A stretch of DNA of 64,000 bases from Polaribacter marinus (GTDB taxonomy: Bacteria > Bacteroidota > Bacteroidia > Flavobacteriales > Flavobacteriaceae). The position numbers were made by a program, and so were the translations under genes. This document shows positions 7,671 to 16,187 of the stretch, piece by piece. How positions within the stretch are numbered: the stretch's first letter is position 1; every line of letters starts with the position of its first letter. Below the pieces are notes generated by a model. It did not search any database. It saw only the letters and a program-made list of their open reading frames with translations, and was not told where the DNA came from. The stretch is from contig NZ_JAKQYM010000002.1 of NCBI RefSeq assembly GCF_022662535.1, forward strand, positions 124,001 to 188,000, given 5' to 3'.

Positions 7671-9320
7671 ATGATTTTGATTAAGAAGAATACATATCGA
7701 TTAATTGTAAAATATAGTTTCTCAGTTATACTATTTTATTGTAGTGTTTCTGGTTATACACAAACTAGTTTAAATGAGTTTTTTAAAAACTATAGAACCA
7801 CAGATCGTGTTGGTGCTTTTTTTGTAAAATTTAGAAAATCGAATAATTTTGACTCTATTGTTTTTTATACAGAAAAAGCCATTAAAGGTTTTAATGAAGA
7901 TACCCACCATTTTATAAAATTTAGTGTTTATTATAAGTTGGGGTGTGCTTTGTTAAGAAAACAAGATTATTTTAATGCAAGTATAGCTATAGATTCTAGT
8001 ATACAAATAGGTATTGCACACAATTTACGCAAACAATTGGTTGAAGCTTATAGAGTAAAAGGTGTTATTGCAAATTATAAAAATTTGTATGATGAAGCTA
8101 TTGACAATTATAAAATAGCTTTAAGCTATGCAGATGCTATAGCAGATAAAATTTCTTTAAATACCAATTTATCTTCACTATACATAGATGTAGGTAAAAC
8201 AAAGCTGGCGTTAGAATTCATAGATGAGTTTATTGATTACAATGCTAAAAATCCAGGAGTGTTAGATAGTCATACTTTAGTATATAATTATTTAAAAAAA
8301 AATAACTTTAAAAAGGCTTCTCTACAAGCACAAAAGTATATTCAATTTTTAAAAAAAGGAAAAGAGAATCTTAAAGAAGCAGCCTATATTAAATATGGTA
8401 AAAAATATCAAGCAGAAAAAAAAACACATGAATATGAGCTTTTAAAAAAAGAGAATATAATTAAAGATTTAGAAATTAAAAAACAAACAACCCGTTGTAA
8501 CTATTTAATTTTTTTTTATTTATTTGGTCTTATTTTTGTAATTTTTACATACAACCGTTTTCGATTAAAAAGAAATGTAGCCAATTCTTTAGCTAAACAG
8601 AATGAAATTCTTAAAAAGAAAAAAGTAATACTAGAAAAAAGCAACGCCAATAAACAAAAACTTTTTAGTATCATATCCCATGATTTGATAGGCCCTTTTA
8701 ATGCTGTTTTAGGTTATACAAAGTTACTAGATGAGGATTATGAAAATTTTACAGAGAAAGAACGCAAAAAATTTATACATATTATTAATACCTATGCTAA
8801 CAAAAATTATATTTTAACTAGATCTTTGCTAGATTGGGCAAAAGTACAGCAAGATAGGTTGAAGGTACGTAAATCTAAATTAAATTTTGAAGAGGTTATA
8901 GCTAGTACTATAGCCTCATACCAATTGTTGGCAGATAAAAAAAACATTAACGTTAGGGTTATAATAGGTGATAAGGTTGTTGTTGAAGCTGATAGGATTA
9001 TGATGCAGACTGTTATCGGAAATTTATTTATAAACGCCATAAAATTTAGCCACATAAATGGGACAATAATTTTTAAACTATATAAAAATAATGAAGGTAA
9101 AGAAACTCTTGAAATAAGAGACAATGGTATTGGAATGAATCAAGAAGAATTAAAGACTTTGTTTGATTTAGAGAAAGTAAATATAAAAAAAGGCACTAAT
9201 AATGAACGGGGTAATGGAATTGGGCTTGTTATGGCTAAAGAATTAATAGAACTTCAAAATGGAACACTGCAAATACTTAGTGAAAAAGGGAAGGGATCTA
9301 TAGCTATAATAACCATTTAG
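7671..9320 (+). CDS. TPR-containing membrane histidine kinase
   Basis: A 549-residue sensor kinase. A signal-anchor or signal peptide (ending VSGYTQ) is followed by tetratricopeptide-like helical repeats (about 70-230), a coiled segment, one membrane span (about 277-297) and the kinase core: H-box FSIISHDLIGPF with His about 337, N-box NLFINAIKFS (about 450), G1 DNGIGM (about 484) and G2 GNGIGLV (about 514). TPR histidine kinases of this form are common in Bacteroidota and sense unknown periplasmic cues. No response regulator is directly adjacent on this strand; a LytTR regulator lies 800 bases away, convergent. LytTR regulators more often pair with LytS-type kinases, so the pairing is uncertain. 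Confidence 0.9.
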   Translation: MILIKKNTYRLIVKYSFSVILFYCSVSGYTQTSLNEFFKNYRTTDRVGAFFVKFRKSNNFDSIVFYTEKAIKGFNEDTHHFIKFSVYYKLGCALLRKQDYFNASIAIDSSIQIGIAHNLRKQLVEAYRVKGVIANYKNLYDEAIDNYKIALSYADAIADKISLNTNLSSLYIDVGKTKLALEFIDEFIDYNAKNPGVLDSHTLVYNYLKKNNFKKASLQAQKYIQFLKKGKENLKEAAYIKYGKKYQAEKKTHEYELLKKENIIKDLEIKKQTTRCNYLIFFYLFGLIFVIFTYNRFRLKRNVANSLAKQNEILKKKKVILEKSNANKQKLFSIISHDLIGPFNAVLGYTKLLDEDYENFTEKERKKFIHIINTYANKNYILTRSLLDWAKVQQDRLKVRKSKLNFEEVIASTIASYQLLADKKNINVRVIIGDKVVVEADRIMMQTVIGNLFINAIKFSHINGTIIFKLYKNNEGKETLEIRDNGIGMNQEELKTLFDLEKVNIKKGTNNERGNGIGLVMAKELIELQNGTLQILSEKGKGSIAIITI

Positions 9321-9576
9321 TTTTAATTTGTTTTTTTCTATTGTTTTGCAGTAGTATTTTTATTGCTAATATATAAGTTATAATAGATTTTAAAAAAAAG
9401 TTAGCATTGCAAAACCTGAATAATGTTAACTTTTATTGATTGAATTGCTTTTTGTGTACTTACATTGAAAAAAAGAATACACTTATTCTAAATTTAAAGC
9501 AATTATTTATTTGTGAATTGAAGAGTGAGTTTGTTACTTTACCTTTGAAAGGGTGATAGATTACCACTAATTTTGT

Positions 9577-9667
9577 TCACAAGGAATAATTTATACTATC
9601 TTCTTAAAAGTATAATGCAGTTTTTATTTATTTCGGGGGTTATCAAATACTACTGTATTCCTTGTGA
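9577..9667. repeat. Perfect 12-bp inverted repeat flanking 67 bases
   Basis: TCACAAGGAATA (9577-9588) is exactly complementary to TATTCCTTGTGA (9656-9667). It lies in an 820-base stretch without an intact gene. It could be the stem of an untranslated RNA, or a remnant end of a small element. No coding sequence is inside. Confidence 0.75.
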
Positions 9668-9693
9668 TATTTTTAAAATATAAATTATTTTTT

Positions 9694-9752
9694 AGGCTTT
9701 GGACATTCCCCTATCATCAATATTTTTTATTGATGAGATGATTCAAAGCCTT
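9694..9752 (+). terminator. Long imperfect hairpin followed by T-rich sequence
   Basis: AGGCTTT (9694-9700) pairs with AAAGCCT (9745-9751) and, inside, CATCAAT pairs with ATTGATG around an AT-rich loop. T-rich sequence follows. It may terminate transcripts from the kinase side or be part of an RNA together with the inverted repeat just upstream. Confidence 0.45.
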
Positions 9753-9770
9753 TTATTTATATATACTAAA

Positions 9771-10064
9771 ATGATTTTAACATTTGTTTCAAGGAAAATT
9801 TTGTTTGATAAACAAACTTGGTTGGAGTGGAGAGAAAAACGAATTTAAATGATTTCTTCTATCATAGAAAGAAAACTTTAAATTGTCTTGACAAAAGGTG
9901 AAGTTTTGCAGCTTCTTGGTTTTGAATTTAACGATATTTACTCCAATAGATGGAGCTATTACATTGGAGAAAAAAGATATTTTTTTCTTCTAAACAATTT
10001 CTCTATACTTACTTTGATAGCTTTGGAAAAGTTTATAAAACAAAAAAAAAAAAAGTATTATTAA
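9771..10064 (+). pseudogene. Decayed gene of a small conserved protein
   Basis: A single frame from the ATG at 9771 to the TAA at 10062 keeps a recognisable protein pattern but is broken by two in-frame TAA codons. Readable parts are FDKQTWLEWREKRI, then MISSIIE, then LTKGEVLQLLGFEFNDIYSN followed by RWSYYIGEKR. I recall this arrangement (FDKxxW...KRxxMxxdLI...GKTKxEVxxLLG...YYIG) from small Flavobacterial proteins of unknown role. A 13-base A run near 10042-10054 may be a further frameshift site at the 3' end. This looks like a relic rather than a working gene. Confidence 0.6.
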
Positions 10065-10144
10065 TTTTTTCTAATGGTATACATTGGTAGTTTTGAAATA
10101 AGGTTTTTGTTATTTAGAACTGTTTTATAGGTATATTTCTGATA

Positions 10145-10903
10145 CTACTTGATTCTTAAAAAAATATTTAATAAATCTTGCCTTCTTTTTGCTATAGGTA
10201 TCTTTTTACCATTTTTTAACTCGCAATAATTGGTACCATTTGTTTTGTGAATGTTGGTGACCATATTTATGTTTACTAAATACCGATGATGAACTCTGAA
10301 AAACACTTTAGGATCTAGTATTTTTTGATACTCTCCTAAATTTCTACTGGCAATTTTTTCTTTGTTTTCTTCTAAATGAAAAATGGTATACTTGCCGTCT
10401 GCTTCTAAATACAAGATTGTATCTACTATTATTAATTCTATTTTGTTTAAATAAGGGATTCCAATTTTTGCAGGGTAATCTACTTTCTTAATAATAGCAT
10501 TTTGATTTGTACTTTTCTGTACTGCTGTTTTTTTGTTTTCTAAGTTGAATATGGCTTTGTTTATTACCTTTTTAAGGTCATTGATATTAATGGGCTTTAC
10601 TATAAAGCCTGTAACATTGTAATTGACTGCTTTTACCCCAAATTCTTGGTGTGAACTAATGAAAATGATTTCTCCTTCTATTTTACCAATACTGTCTATA
10701 AAACTAAAAATAGTGTCATTTCCTAAATCAATATCTAACAATAATAATTCTGGCATTGTTTTGGTAAACGCTTTAATACCATCGTTTATGTTGGTAGCCT
10801 GAGCAACCCTATTGATCACTGGAAAATATTTCTTTAAATATATATTTAAAAGATTAATACTTTCGATGTCATCGTCTATAATTAGTGCTTTGTATTTACC
10901 CAC
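10145..10903 (-). CDS. LytTR-family response regulator
   Basis: A 252-residue two-domain regulator. Residues about 4-120 are a receiver domain with acidic pocket Asp10-Asp12, phospho-acceptor Asp57 in LLLLDIDLG and the Lys of FIVKPI. Residues about 150-250 are a LytTR DNA-binding domain (IVDTILYLEADGKYTIFH, then FFRVHHRYLVN). Such proteins activate transcription after phosphorylation by a sensor kinase. It stands alone on this strand; the nearest kinase is the convergent TPR kinase at 7671-9320. The ATG at 10903 fits the receiver start exactly. Confidence 0.92.
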   Translation of the reverse strand: MGKYKALIIDDDIESINLLNIYLKKYFPVINRVAQATNINDGIKAFTKTMPELLLLDIDLGNDTIFSFIDSIGKIEGEIIFISSHQEFGVKAVNYNVTGFIVKPININDLKKVINKAIFNLENKKTAVQKSTNQNAIIKKVDYPAKIGIPYLNKIELIIVDTILYLEADGKYTIFHLEENKEKIASRNLGEYQKILDPKVFFRVHHRYLVNINMVTNIHKTNGTNYCELKNGKKIPIAKRRQDLLNIFLRIK

Positions 10904-11091
10904 AAAAAATATTTATAAGAGTTAGAAAATGTTTAAAAAATGATAAGATGACAATTTAAAAGCGATGATAAAATAGCTTTTAAATTGGCACTTAATTTAA
11001 ATATAAAAATAGAGAAAAAAACATAAAAAAACCTCACTTATACTTGTATTTATATACTTATTTATTAAGAGTTAACAAATTCGTGATTAAT

Positions 11092-11116
11092 GCTCACTTT
11101 TGTTTAAAAAGTGAGC
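11092..11116. promoter_or_regulatory. Perfect 10-bp stem-loop upstream of two small genes
   Basis: GCTCACTTTT (11092-11101) pairs perfectly with AAAAGTGAGC (11107-11116), loop GTTTA. It lies between the divergent LytTR gene and the small genes at 11195. It could be an operator, an RNA hairpin in a leader, or a terminator; on neither strand is it followed by a clean T run. The rest of the 10904-11194 stretch shows nothing clear. Confidence 0.55.
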
Positions 11117-11194
11117 TAAAATAAATAAATAAAAGTGTTTCTAATTTTTTTGATGAAATTATCTATCTGTTTATATTAAATAATACTTCATAAT

Positions 11195-11368
11195 ATGATA
11201 TGCCCTAATTGTAAAGGAAAATCGAGTTTGCAAACAAGGATTAGAAGAACTAATTTTTTAAAACTTTTTGTTTTTAGTAAGGCTTATAAATGTTATGGAT
11301 GTGAAACTAAGTATTTTATATGGTTGAATATTAAAGTACCTTATTATATTAAAAAACTAAGAAGATAA
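11195..11368 (+). CDS. 57-residue zinc-ribbon-like protein
   Basis: An ATG at 11195 opens 57 codons. Two cysteine pairs, CPNC at residues 3-6 and CYGC near residue 36-39, are spaced as in small zinc ribbons, and the sequence between and after them is basic. No longer homologue or function is recognised. It is followed after 45 bases by another small gene on the same strand. Confidence 0.6.
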   Translation: MICPNCKGKSSLQTRIRRTNFLKLFVFSKAYKCYGCETKYFIWLNIKVPYYIKKLRR

Positions 11369-11413
11369 CAGGCCGTATAAAAATGTCTGATATTTTTTAT
11401 TGATTATTATATT

Positions 11414-11665
11414 ATGGCTTTCTACGTTAAAAATTTAGGGTATTTAAAAAAAAGGAAAAAAGTATTAGTATCGGTTGATATTAAAGAGTTTGATTTGTTA
11501 TTATTAAATAAAAATGATAGTCTGAATTTTTCATTTAATAACAGTAAAAAAAATAGTAGCATCTCTGTAGAAAATTACACAAAAGAAATTGTAATCACCA
11601 ATAATGGATTTTGGCAAATAGCAATACGAAGTACTGTTGCCATTAAATGTTTAAAAATTGATTGA
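11414..11665 (+). CDS. Small hypothetical protein
   Basis: An 83-residue protein with ATG start, no signal peptide, membrane span or cysteine. It looks beta-rich (KVLVSVDIKEF, EIVITNNGFWQIAI) and basic. I do not recognise it. It follows the zinc-ribbon protein by 45 bases and ends just before the accessory region at about 11.7 kb. Confidence 0.55.
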   Translation: MAFYVKNLGYLKKRKKVLVSVDIKEFDLLLLNKNDSLNFSFNNSKKNSSISVENYTKEIVITNNGFWQIAIRSTVAIKCLKID

Positions 11666-11698
11666 GTGTTAAAAGAAATTATTGTTTGTAAATTGGGA

Positions 11699-11716
11699 TT
11701 TGTATAAGGAAATAAC
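11699..11716 (+). other. 18-bp near-copy of the mnmE 3' end, inverted
   Basis: TTTGTATAAGGAAATAAC here matches the last codons of mnmE read on its own strand (TTTGTATAGGGAAGTAAC, complement of 32706-32723) at 16 of 18 bases; both differences are G-to-A. It lies at the left border of the accessory region whose right border is mnmE. The 3' end of mnmE is a known integration target of some tyrosine-recombinase islands. The copy is in the opposite orientation, so simple insertion does not explain it. Confidence 0.35.
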
Positions 11717-11808
11717 TCTACAGGGAAAGTGAGGATTTTAAGGAAATAAGGGTTTTTAGTTTTATTTTGGATGTTATAACCTTAATTTCCTTAAAATTCT
11801 TTACCTCC

Positions 11809-13575
11809 TTATTTATCTTTTAAGTTATGTGTGTAAGCGTTTTGTTTGTCTCTATGAATTATTCCTGATTTTACAAAAGATGTGATATAGCCTTCTGCCG
11901 TTTTATTAGGAATGCCTAATTTGTTTGCTTTTTCTAGATATTCTTTTCTTGTAAATGTTTTATTGAGAGTTTCTAGAAATCTTTCTTTTCTATTCATTCT
12001 TTTTTGCGTTTTTGGTTCTAGTGGTAAATCGTTAAAAATTTTACTGCTGTGTTTTACAATTACTGTAATTATTGATAGCGCATTTTTAAAATCTTCATCT
12101 TCACAAAGTCTTACCGTATTTACATCACCATCTTCCATAATGCGAAATGCTGTAAAAATCATCATTATTCTAAATGCAATTAAACCTAGTCTTCTTATGG
12201 TTGCAATGTATTCTTCTGGTTGTACGTTTAGGTATTTGGTTTGTAGGGATTCAAAAAAGGTATTGAATTGGTCTTGCTGTGTTGTAGAAAGTTGAATTTC
12301 AATTTCTGTATTGTTCTTTAACGTTTTATATAATTCTAAAAATTGAAGCCCTAGATTGTTATAATAATCGTCTAAATTTATTTTGTTACTATTATTGAAA
12401 ACGTTTTTCCAAATAGGTTTTATGTTCATATAGTAAAACATAAATCTACTAAACAATCCGTTTTCGGCATTAGGAATTAATGTTGCAACTTGTTTTGGAG
12501 TACCAGATAAAATTGTTGATAAACAAGGTTTTTCTATATCTACATATTCACTATCAGTTCTTCTGTAGTAACTAATTGTTTCGTGATGAAAGGCTTTTCT
12601 GAAACCATCAGAATAATTACCATAATCGCTTTTAAAGGCTTGTGCTAAAGTATCTCCCTCGGTTTCAAAAATTAAACCTTTACCATCATTATCAGCTATT
12701 AGTTGATACACACCTGTTACGCTATTGTTAGCAGGGATAAATAACATTTGTTGAGGAGGTTTAGCAGGTTTTTCTATTTTTTCGTTTTTCCCTTTATGCA
12801 AATTGTATATATTCATTTCTGAATCGTATTGTTGCTTTAAAACTTTTGCTTGCTCTCTTTTTAATTTGTGAACAGGATTTACTAAGTTTTTGATTTTATT
12901 TAGTCTTCCTTTACCTGCAGAAGCGGGAGCAGTAACAAATAAATACAAGTTGCTATACACTTTGTTTTGGTCGTAAATGCCAAATAATTTGGGTAAACAT
13001 GCACTAAAGGCTGTAACCGCACCTAATAATAAAATATCTTTTTCTTCTGCACTAGATGCAGGTTTTACTACTAGTTTTAAAAACTCTGGAATTGATTGAT
13101 ATACATTCTCTGAAAATGTTGGTAATGTATCTTTAATGATTTCATTTTGTGTTGAATTATCTGTTTCATTCACAGTTGTAAATCCGTTGCTTACGTGTTG
13201 CTCTGATATTCTGATTCCAGCTTGATGTATGTGGTGGTACAAAGTAGCTATCGTAATTCCGTGTCCTTTTGAGTTGATACATTTGGAATATTGTTCATCG
13301 CAATCTTTATAATTATAACTAGAATGAAATTTACTTAGTCTGTGAAAATATTCTCTACCCGATTCTCCATATTCATCAGCAATTGCAAAACCAATATTTC
13401 TCCAGTTGGCATAGTTTGTAGTAATATCTATTTTATTTTTTTCAATTTCATTTATATAGGATTCTAATTTGTTGGTAGTAGGTTTAACAACCCTTGTTGC
13501 TGTTTTGCTGCTAGTTGTTGCTAACTTCTTAATAGGTTTATTTAACCATTCTTTAGGTTGGAACTTTTTATTCAT
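11809..13575 (-). CDS. DUF3987-type primase/helicase-like protein
   Basis: A 588-residue protein. Residues about 50-110 form a primase C-terminal 2 (PriCT-2)-like domain (WRNIGFAIADEYGESG). From about 160 to 500 it matches the DUF3987 family found in mobile-element replication genes, with a P-loop-like segment TAPASAGKGR near 215 and a YAxxxR-like region further on. It probably helps replication of the excised element. Its ATG overlaps the stop of the upstream gene by four bases (ATGA), so the two are translationally coupled. Confidence 0.85.
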   Translation of the reverse strand: MNKKFQPKEWLNKPIKKLATTSSKTATRVVKPTTNKLESYINEIEKNKIDITTNYANWRNIGFAIADEYGESGREYFHRLSKFHSSYNYKDCDEQYSKCINSKGHGITIATLYHHIHQAGIRISEQHVSNGFTTVNETDNSTQNEIIKDTLPTFSENVYQSIPEFLKLVVKPASSAEEKDILLLGAVTAFSACLPKLFGIYDQNKVYSNLYLFVTAPASAGKGRLNKIKNLVNPVHKLKREQAKVLKQQYDSEMNIYNLHKGKNEKIEKPAKPPQQMLFIPANNSVTGVYQLIADNDGKGLIFETEGDTLAQAFKSDYGNYSDGFRKAFHHETISYYRRTDSEYVDIEKPCLSTILSGTPKQVATLIPNAENGLFSRFMFYYMNIKPIWKNVFNNSNKINLDDYYNNLGLQFLELYKTLKNNTEIEIQLSTTQQDQFNTFFESLQTKYLNVQPEEYIATIRRLGLIAFRIMMIFTAFRIMEDGDVNTVRLCEDEDFKNALSIITVIVKHSSKIFNDLPLEPKTQKRMNRKERFLETLNKTFTRKEYLEKANKLGIPNKTAEGYITSFVKSGIIHRDKQNAYTHNLKDK

Positions 13576-14483
13576 ACTATTTGATGTCTTTTATTTATAA
13601 AAGCAGTAGGATCATAAGATAAAAAACAAGCTCTGGAAACGTCTTTACCTGATTGGTCTACTTCTATATTATAGGTGAAACTTAAATAATTGGCAACTGC
13701 CTTAAAATATTCTGAATGCGTTATCTCAGAAATATCTATTTTAATAATCCATTTTAAACCTTTACCAGAAGGAGAGGTAAATAATAGTTCAGTATCAAAA
13801 TAATCATCATTTAATAAAAGTTTTTTTAGTTCAATGATATTTTCTAAATGATCGAAATCTAAGGTTAACAAATTTGAATGTTTGATTAATTCTTTGTCAT
13901 TTCTTTTCTTAAAGATTCCTGAAAAAGTTACATAGTCGAAATTGTTTGCTTTGAACTTTCGAGCTTCTTTTGTGTTGGTTATTTTTCTGTAATTTTCTGT
14001 AACGCTTTTATATTTATAGCTTGTGATTAAGCTATGTATTTGATGAAGCCATAAAGTATTAGTAGGAAAAACATTTCTAATTGGAGCTTTGAAAAAGCTA
14101 CATTTTGCTATCCAAGTATTTTCTGCAATGTGCAAGAAATTATCTTTTTCTTCTTTAGGTTTCGATTTTAAGTTTAAATGTAAGGCTTCATTTATTTTTA
14201 TAAGTAGCTGCTTAGAATTGTTTGCCTTAAAATGCAATTGTGCAAAATTGAAAACATCTCCTTTAAAATTATTTAATTCGGTATCTACGTGAACAGCCCT
14301 ATTATTTACAATCTTAATTTTTAAAGTTTCTTTATCTTTATTAAAGGGGTTCTTGGTTAATTTACAGTTCCTTCCTACTAAGGAAAGAACTGTTTGATTA
14401 GAATAATACTGTTTTAATACATAAGCATAAATATTGATGCCATAATGTGATTTGTTGAGTATTGCAGCTTTACTTAATTCCAT
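13572..14483 (-). CDS. BT4734/VirE-N-like mobile-element primase protein
   Basis: A 303-residue protein. The N-terminal 90 residues resemble a degenerate CHC2-like zinc-binding region of element primases (NPFNKDKETLKI, GDVFNFAQL). The C-terminal half (about 165-300) is a BT4734-like domain with THR-like hallmarks NLLTLDFDHL and TSPSGKGLKWII and a final VSRACFLSYDP. In many elements this domain is fused or adjacent to DUF3987, as here. It overlaps both neighbours (14 bases with the HTH gene, 4 with DUF3987). Confidence 0.8.
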   Translation of the reverse strand: MELSKAAILNKSHYGINIYAYVLKQYYSNQTVLSLVGRNCKLTKNPFNKDKETLKIKIVNNRAVHVDTELNNFKGDVFNFAQLHFKANNSKQLLIKINEALHLNLKSKPKEEKDNFLHIAENTWIAKCSFFKAPIRNVFPTNTLWLHQIHSLITSYKYKSVTENYRKITNTKEARKFKANNFDYVTFSGIFKKRNDKELIKHSNLLTLDFDHLENIIELKKLLLNDDYFDTELLFTSPSGKGLKWIIKIDISEITHSEYFKAVANYLSFTYNIEVDQSGKDVSRACFLSYDPTAFINKRHQIV

Positions 14484-14766
14484 CTTTTCTAAAATTATGG
14501 TTGTAGTAATTGTCTTGCAGAATTTGTTCTATATCCGATACTTTATAGTAAAATTTACCTTGAATTTTACTATAAGGTATTGTGCCATTTGTTCTTAAAG
14601 TTTGTAATGTTCTTTTACTTATGTGTAAGGTTTGCATTACCTCTTGATTGTCTAACCAATTATCTTTAAGCCTTTCAACTTTTTGATATTTGATTAATTT
14701 TATACGAGCTTTAATGTCTTTTATATCTTGTGACATTGCGAGTATTAAATCGATTATTTCAGTCAT
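14470..14766 (-). CDS. Excisionase-like helix-turn-helix protein (1)
   Basis: A 98-residue protein with an N-terminal coiled helix and a MerR/excisionase-type winged helix at about 35-90: LDNQEVMQTLHISKRTLQTL followed by an RTNGTIPYSKIQGK wing. Proteins like this bend att DNA during excision or regulate element genes. It is the second of two similar HTH genes in tandem, overlapping the first by ATGA. Confidence 0.85.
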   Translation of the reverse strand: MTEIIDLILAMSQDIKDIKARIKLIKYQKVERLKDNWLDNQEVMQTLHISKRTLQTLRTNGTIPYSKIQGKFYYKVSDIEQILQDNYYNHNFRKDGIK

Positions 14767-15065
14767 AACTTTATTTTTCCTTTAGAGATTAAAAAATTAG
14801 CTGCTTGTTGTTCGATTTCGTCTTTCGATTCAATTTTATTACGTAATAACCATTGGTCTAATTCTGGTCTATTGAAATAGATTTTTTTACCATTTGGTTT
14901 GTAATGGGGAATTGCTCCTGTACTGGTTAATTTGTATAAGTGAGATTGAGATAACTCTAAATACTTACACGTTTCGTTAAAATTTAATACTTTTTTTTGC
15001 ATTGTTTGATGCTCTACTATGAGTTTTTCAATGCTGTTTAATTTTTCGATAATATTTGTGTCCAT
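14763..15065 (-). CDS. Excisionase-like helix-turn-helix protein (2)
   Basis: A 100-residue protein with the same layout as its neighbour: short helix, then a winged helix (LNFNETCKYLELSQSHLYKL, then GAIPHYKPNGKKIYFN). The family is helix_turn_helix 17 / excisionase. It resembles the 94-residue HTH protein of module 2 (30307-30591), which shares LYKL and HSKPGGKCIYF. It starts 157 bases after the 321-aa gene. Confidence 0.87.
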   Translation of the reverse strand: MDTNIIEKLNSIEKLIVEHQTMQKKVLNFNETCKYLELSQSHLYKLTSTGAIPHYKPNGKKIYFNRPELDQWLLRNKIESKDEIEQQAANFLISKGKIKL

Positions 15066-15221
15066 CTTTAAATTGATTTAAAATAAATTAGGACATTTGG
15101 CCAAATGTCATTCTTGGTTTTCAAGAACGATACAAAGGTTTAAAAAGAAAGATTTATAAAGTGTGAGAGTTTTAGGTGCGTGTGAGATAACAATGAGATT
15201 TCTAATAAATCTCATTGTTTT

Positions 15222-16187
15222 TTATTGTATTTGTTTGAAGATATTGTCTATGCTTTCTTTTTTTAACGGATTGTTATTTTTAGAATATAGATTTTGAGCA
15301 GTTAAAGGTTTTCCTGATTTGGTATAAAATAGACCTGTAGCTTCTATTATTGTAGGGTTTAAGTTTTTAAAATGTCTTTTTAATTTATTTACGACGTACT
15401 TAAATTCAGTTGTTTTACAATCTAAATATATTTTCTTTTCAATTTGATTAAAATTGTGAGTCAATAATAATTTATGTAAATCTTCTACATCTGTTGAAGT
15501 GTCTAGTAAGTCAATGGTAAACTGTAACCTTTTTAGAATTTTTAAAAGCCAATTTTTATCTTCTTTTAAATAACCGAATGAAACTTTTTTATTTAATTTC
15601 TTGGTAGTTTTTGTATTTGAGTTTGATTTTACTCTATTTGAAGTTGTGAGGTAGTTTTTAATAATATCATATTCATTTAATACTTCATTAAAAAAATATT
15701 TATAAATTTCCTTAATTGTAAGTATGTTTTCATCACCATATTTAGCAAATCGTTCTTGTAATTCTAAATACAATAAGATCATATTTGCTTTTAAATATTG
15801 AATTATAAATGTGTCTTCATTTTGTATAGTATCTCTATCATAATTATACTTTTTGATATAATTGTTTATATCTATTAAATTTTGTTTGAATTGATTAAAG
15901 ATTATTTGATAATTGAAAATATGTTCGTGTTCTATTGTATTTTCAGGAAAGCTATCAATTAATTTATTAAACTTATTGCAAGTTTCATTATCGATAAGCT
16001 TTTTGTAATATTTTCGTTTATCACCAAAATCTTTTTCAGAAAAATTTATTGTAAATAGAGGCGGGGTTTTATATGCAATATTATTTTTTAATTTATTATT
16101 TAGTTCTTTATAATCGCGTTCGTTTTTTGTGTCTTTATGGATTCCCTTTGTTATTGAAATTAAGGAAGCGTAAATATCTTTTATCAT
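15222..16187 (-). CDS. Element-borne 321-residue protein, possibly RteC-like
   Basis: A Lys/Asn-rich, mainly helical protein with no signal or membrane span. Its position right after the integrase (stop and start share a base, TAATG) and its C-terminal layout (a helical KHFKNLNP segment, then FYTKSGKPLTAQNLYS) recall RteC-type regulators of Bacteroidota conjugative elements. The match is weak and I would not name it. An alternative is a DNA-binding helper of the integrase. Confidence 0.6.
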   Translation of the reverse strand: MIKDIYASLISITKGIHKDTKNERDYKELNNKLKNNIAYKTPPLFTINFSEKDFGDKRKYYKKLIDNETCNKFNKLIDSFPENTIEHEHIFNYQIIFNQFKQNLIDINNYIKKYNYDRDTIQNEDTFIIQYLKANMILLYLELQERFAKYGDENILTIKEIYKYFFNEVLNEYDIIKNYLTTSNRVKSNSNTKTTKKLNKKVSFGYLKEDKNWLLKILKRLQFTIDLLDTSTDVEDLHKLLLTHNFNQIEKKIYLDCKTTEFKYVVNKLKRHFKNLNPTIIEATGLFYTKSGKPLTAQNLYSKNNNPLKKESIDNIFKQIQ

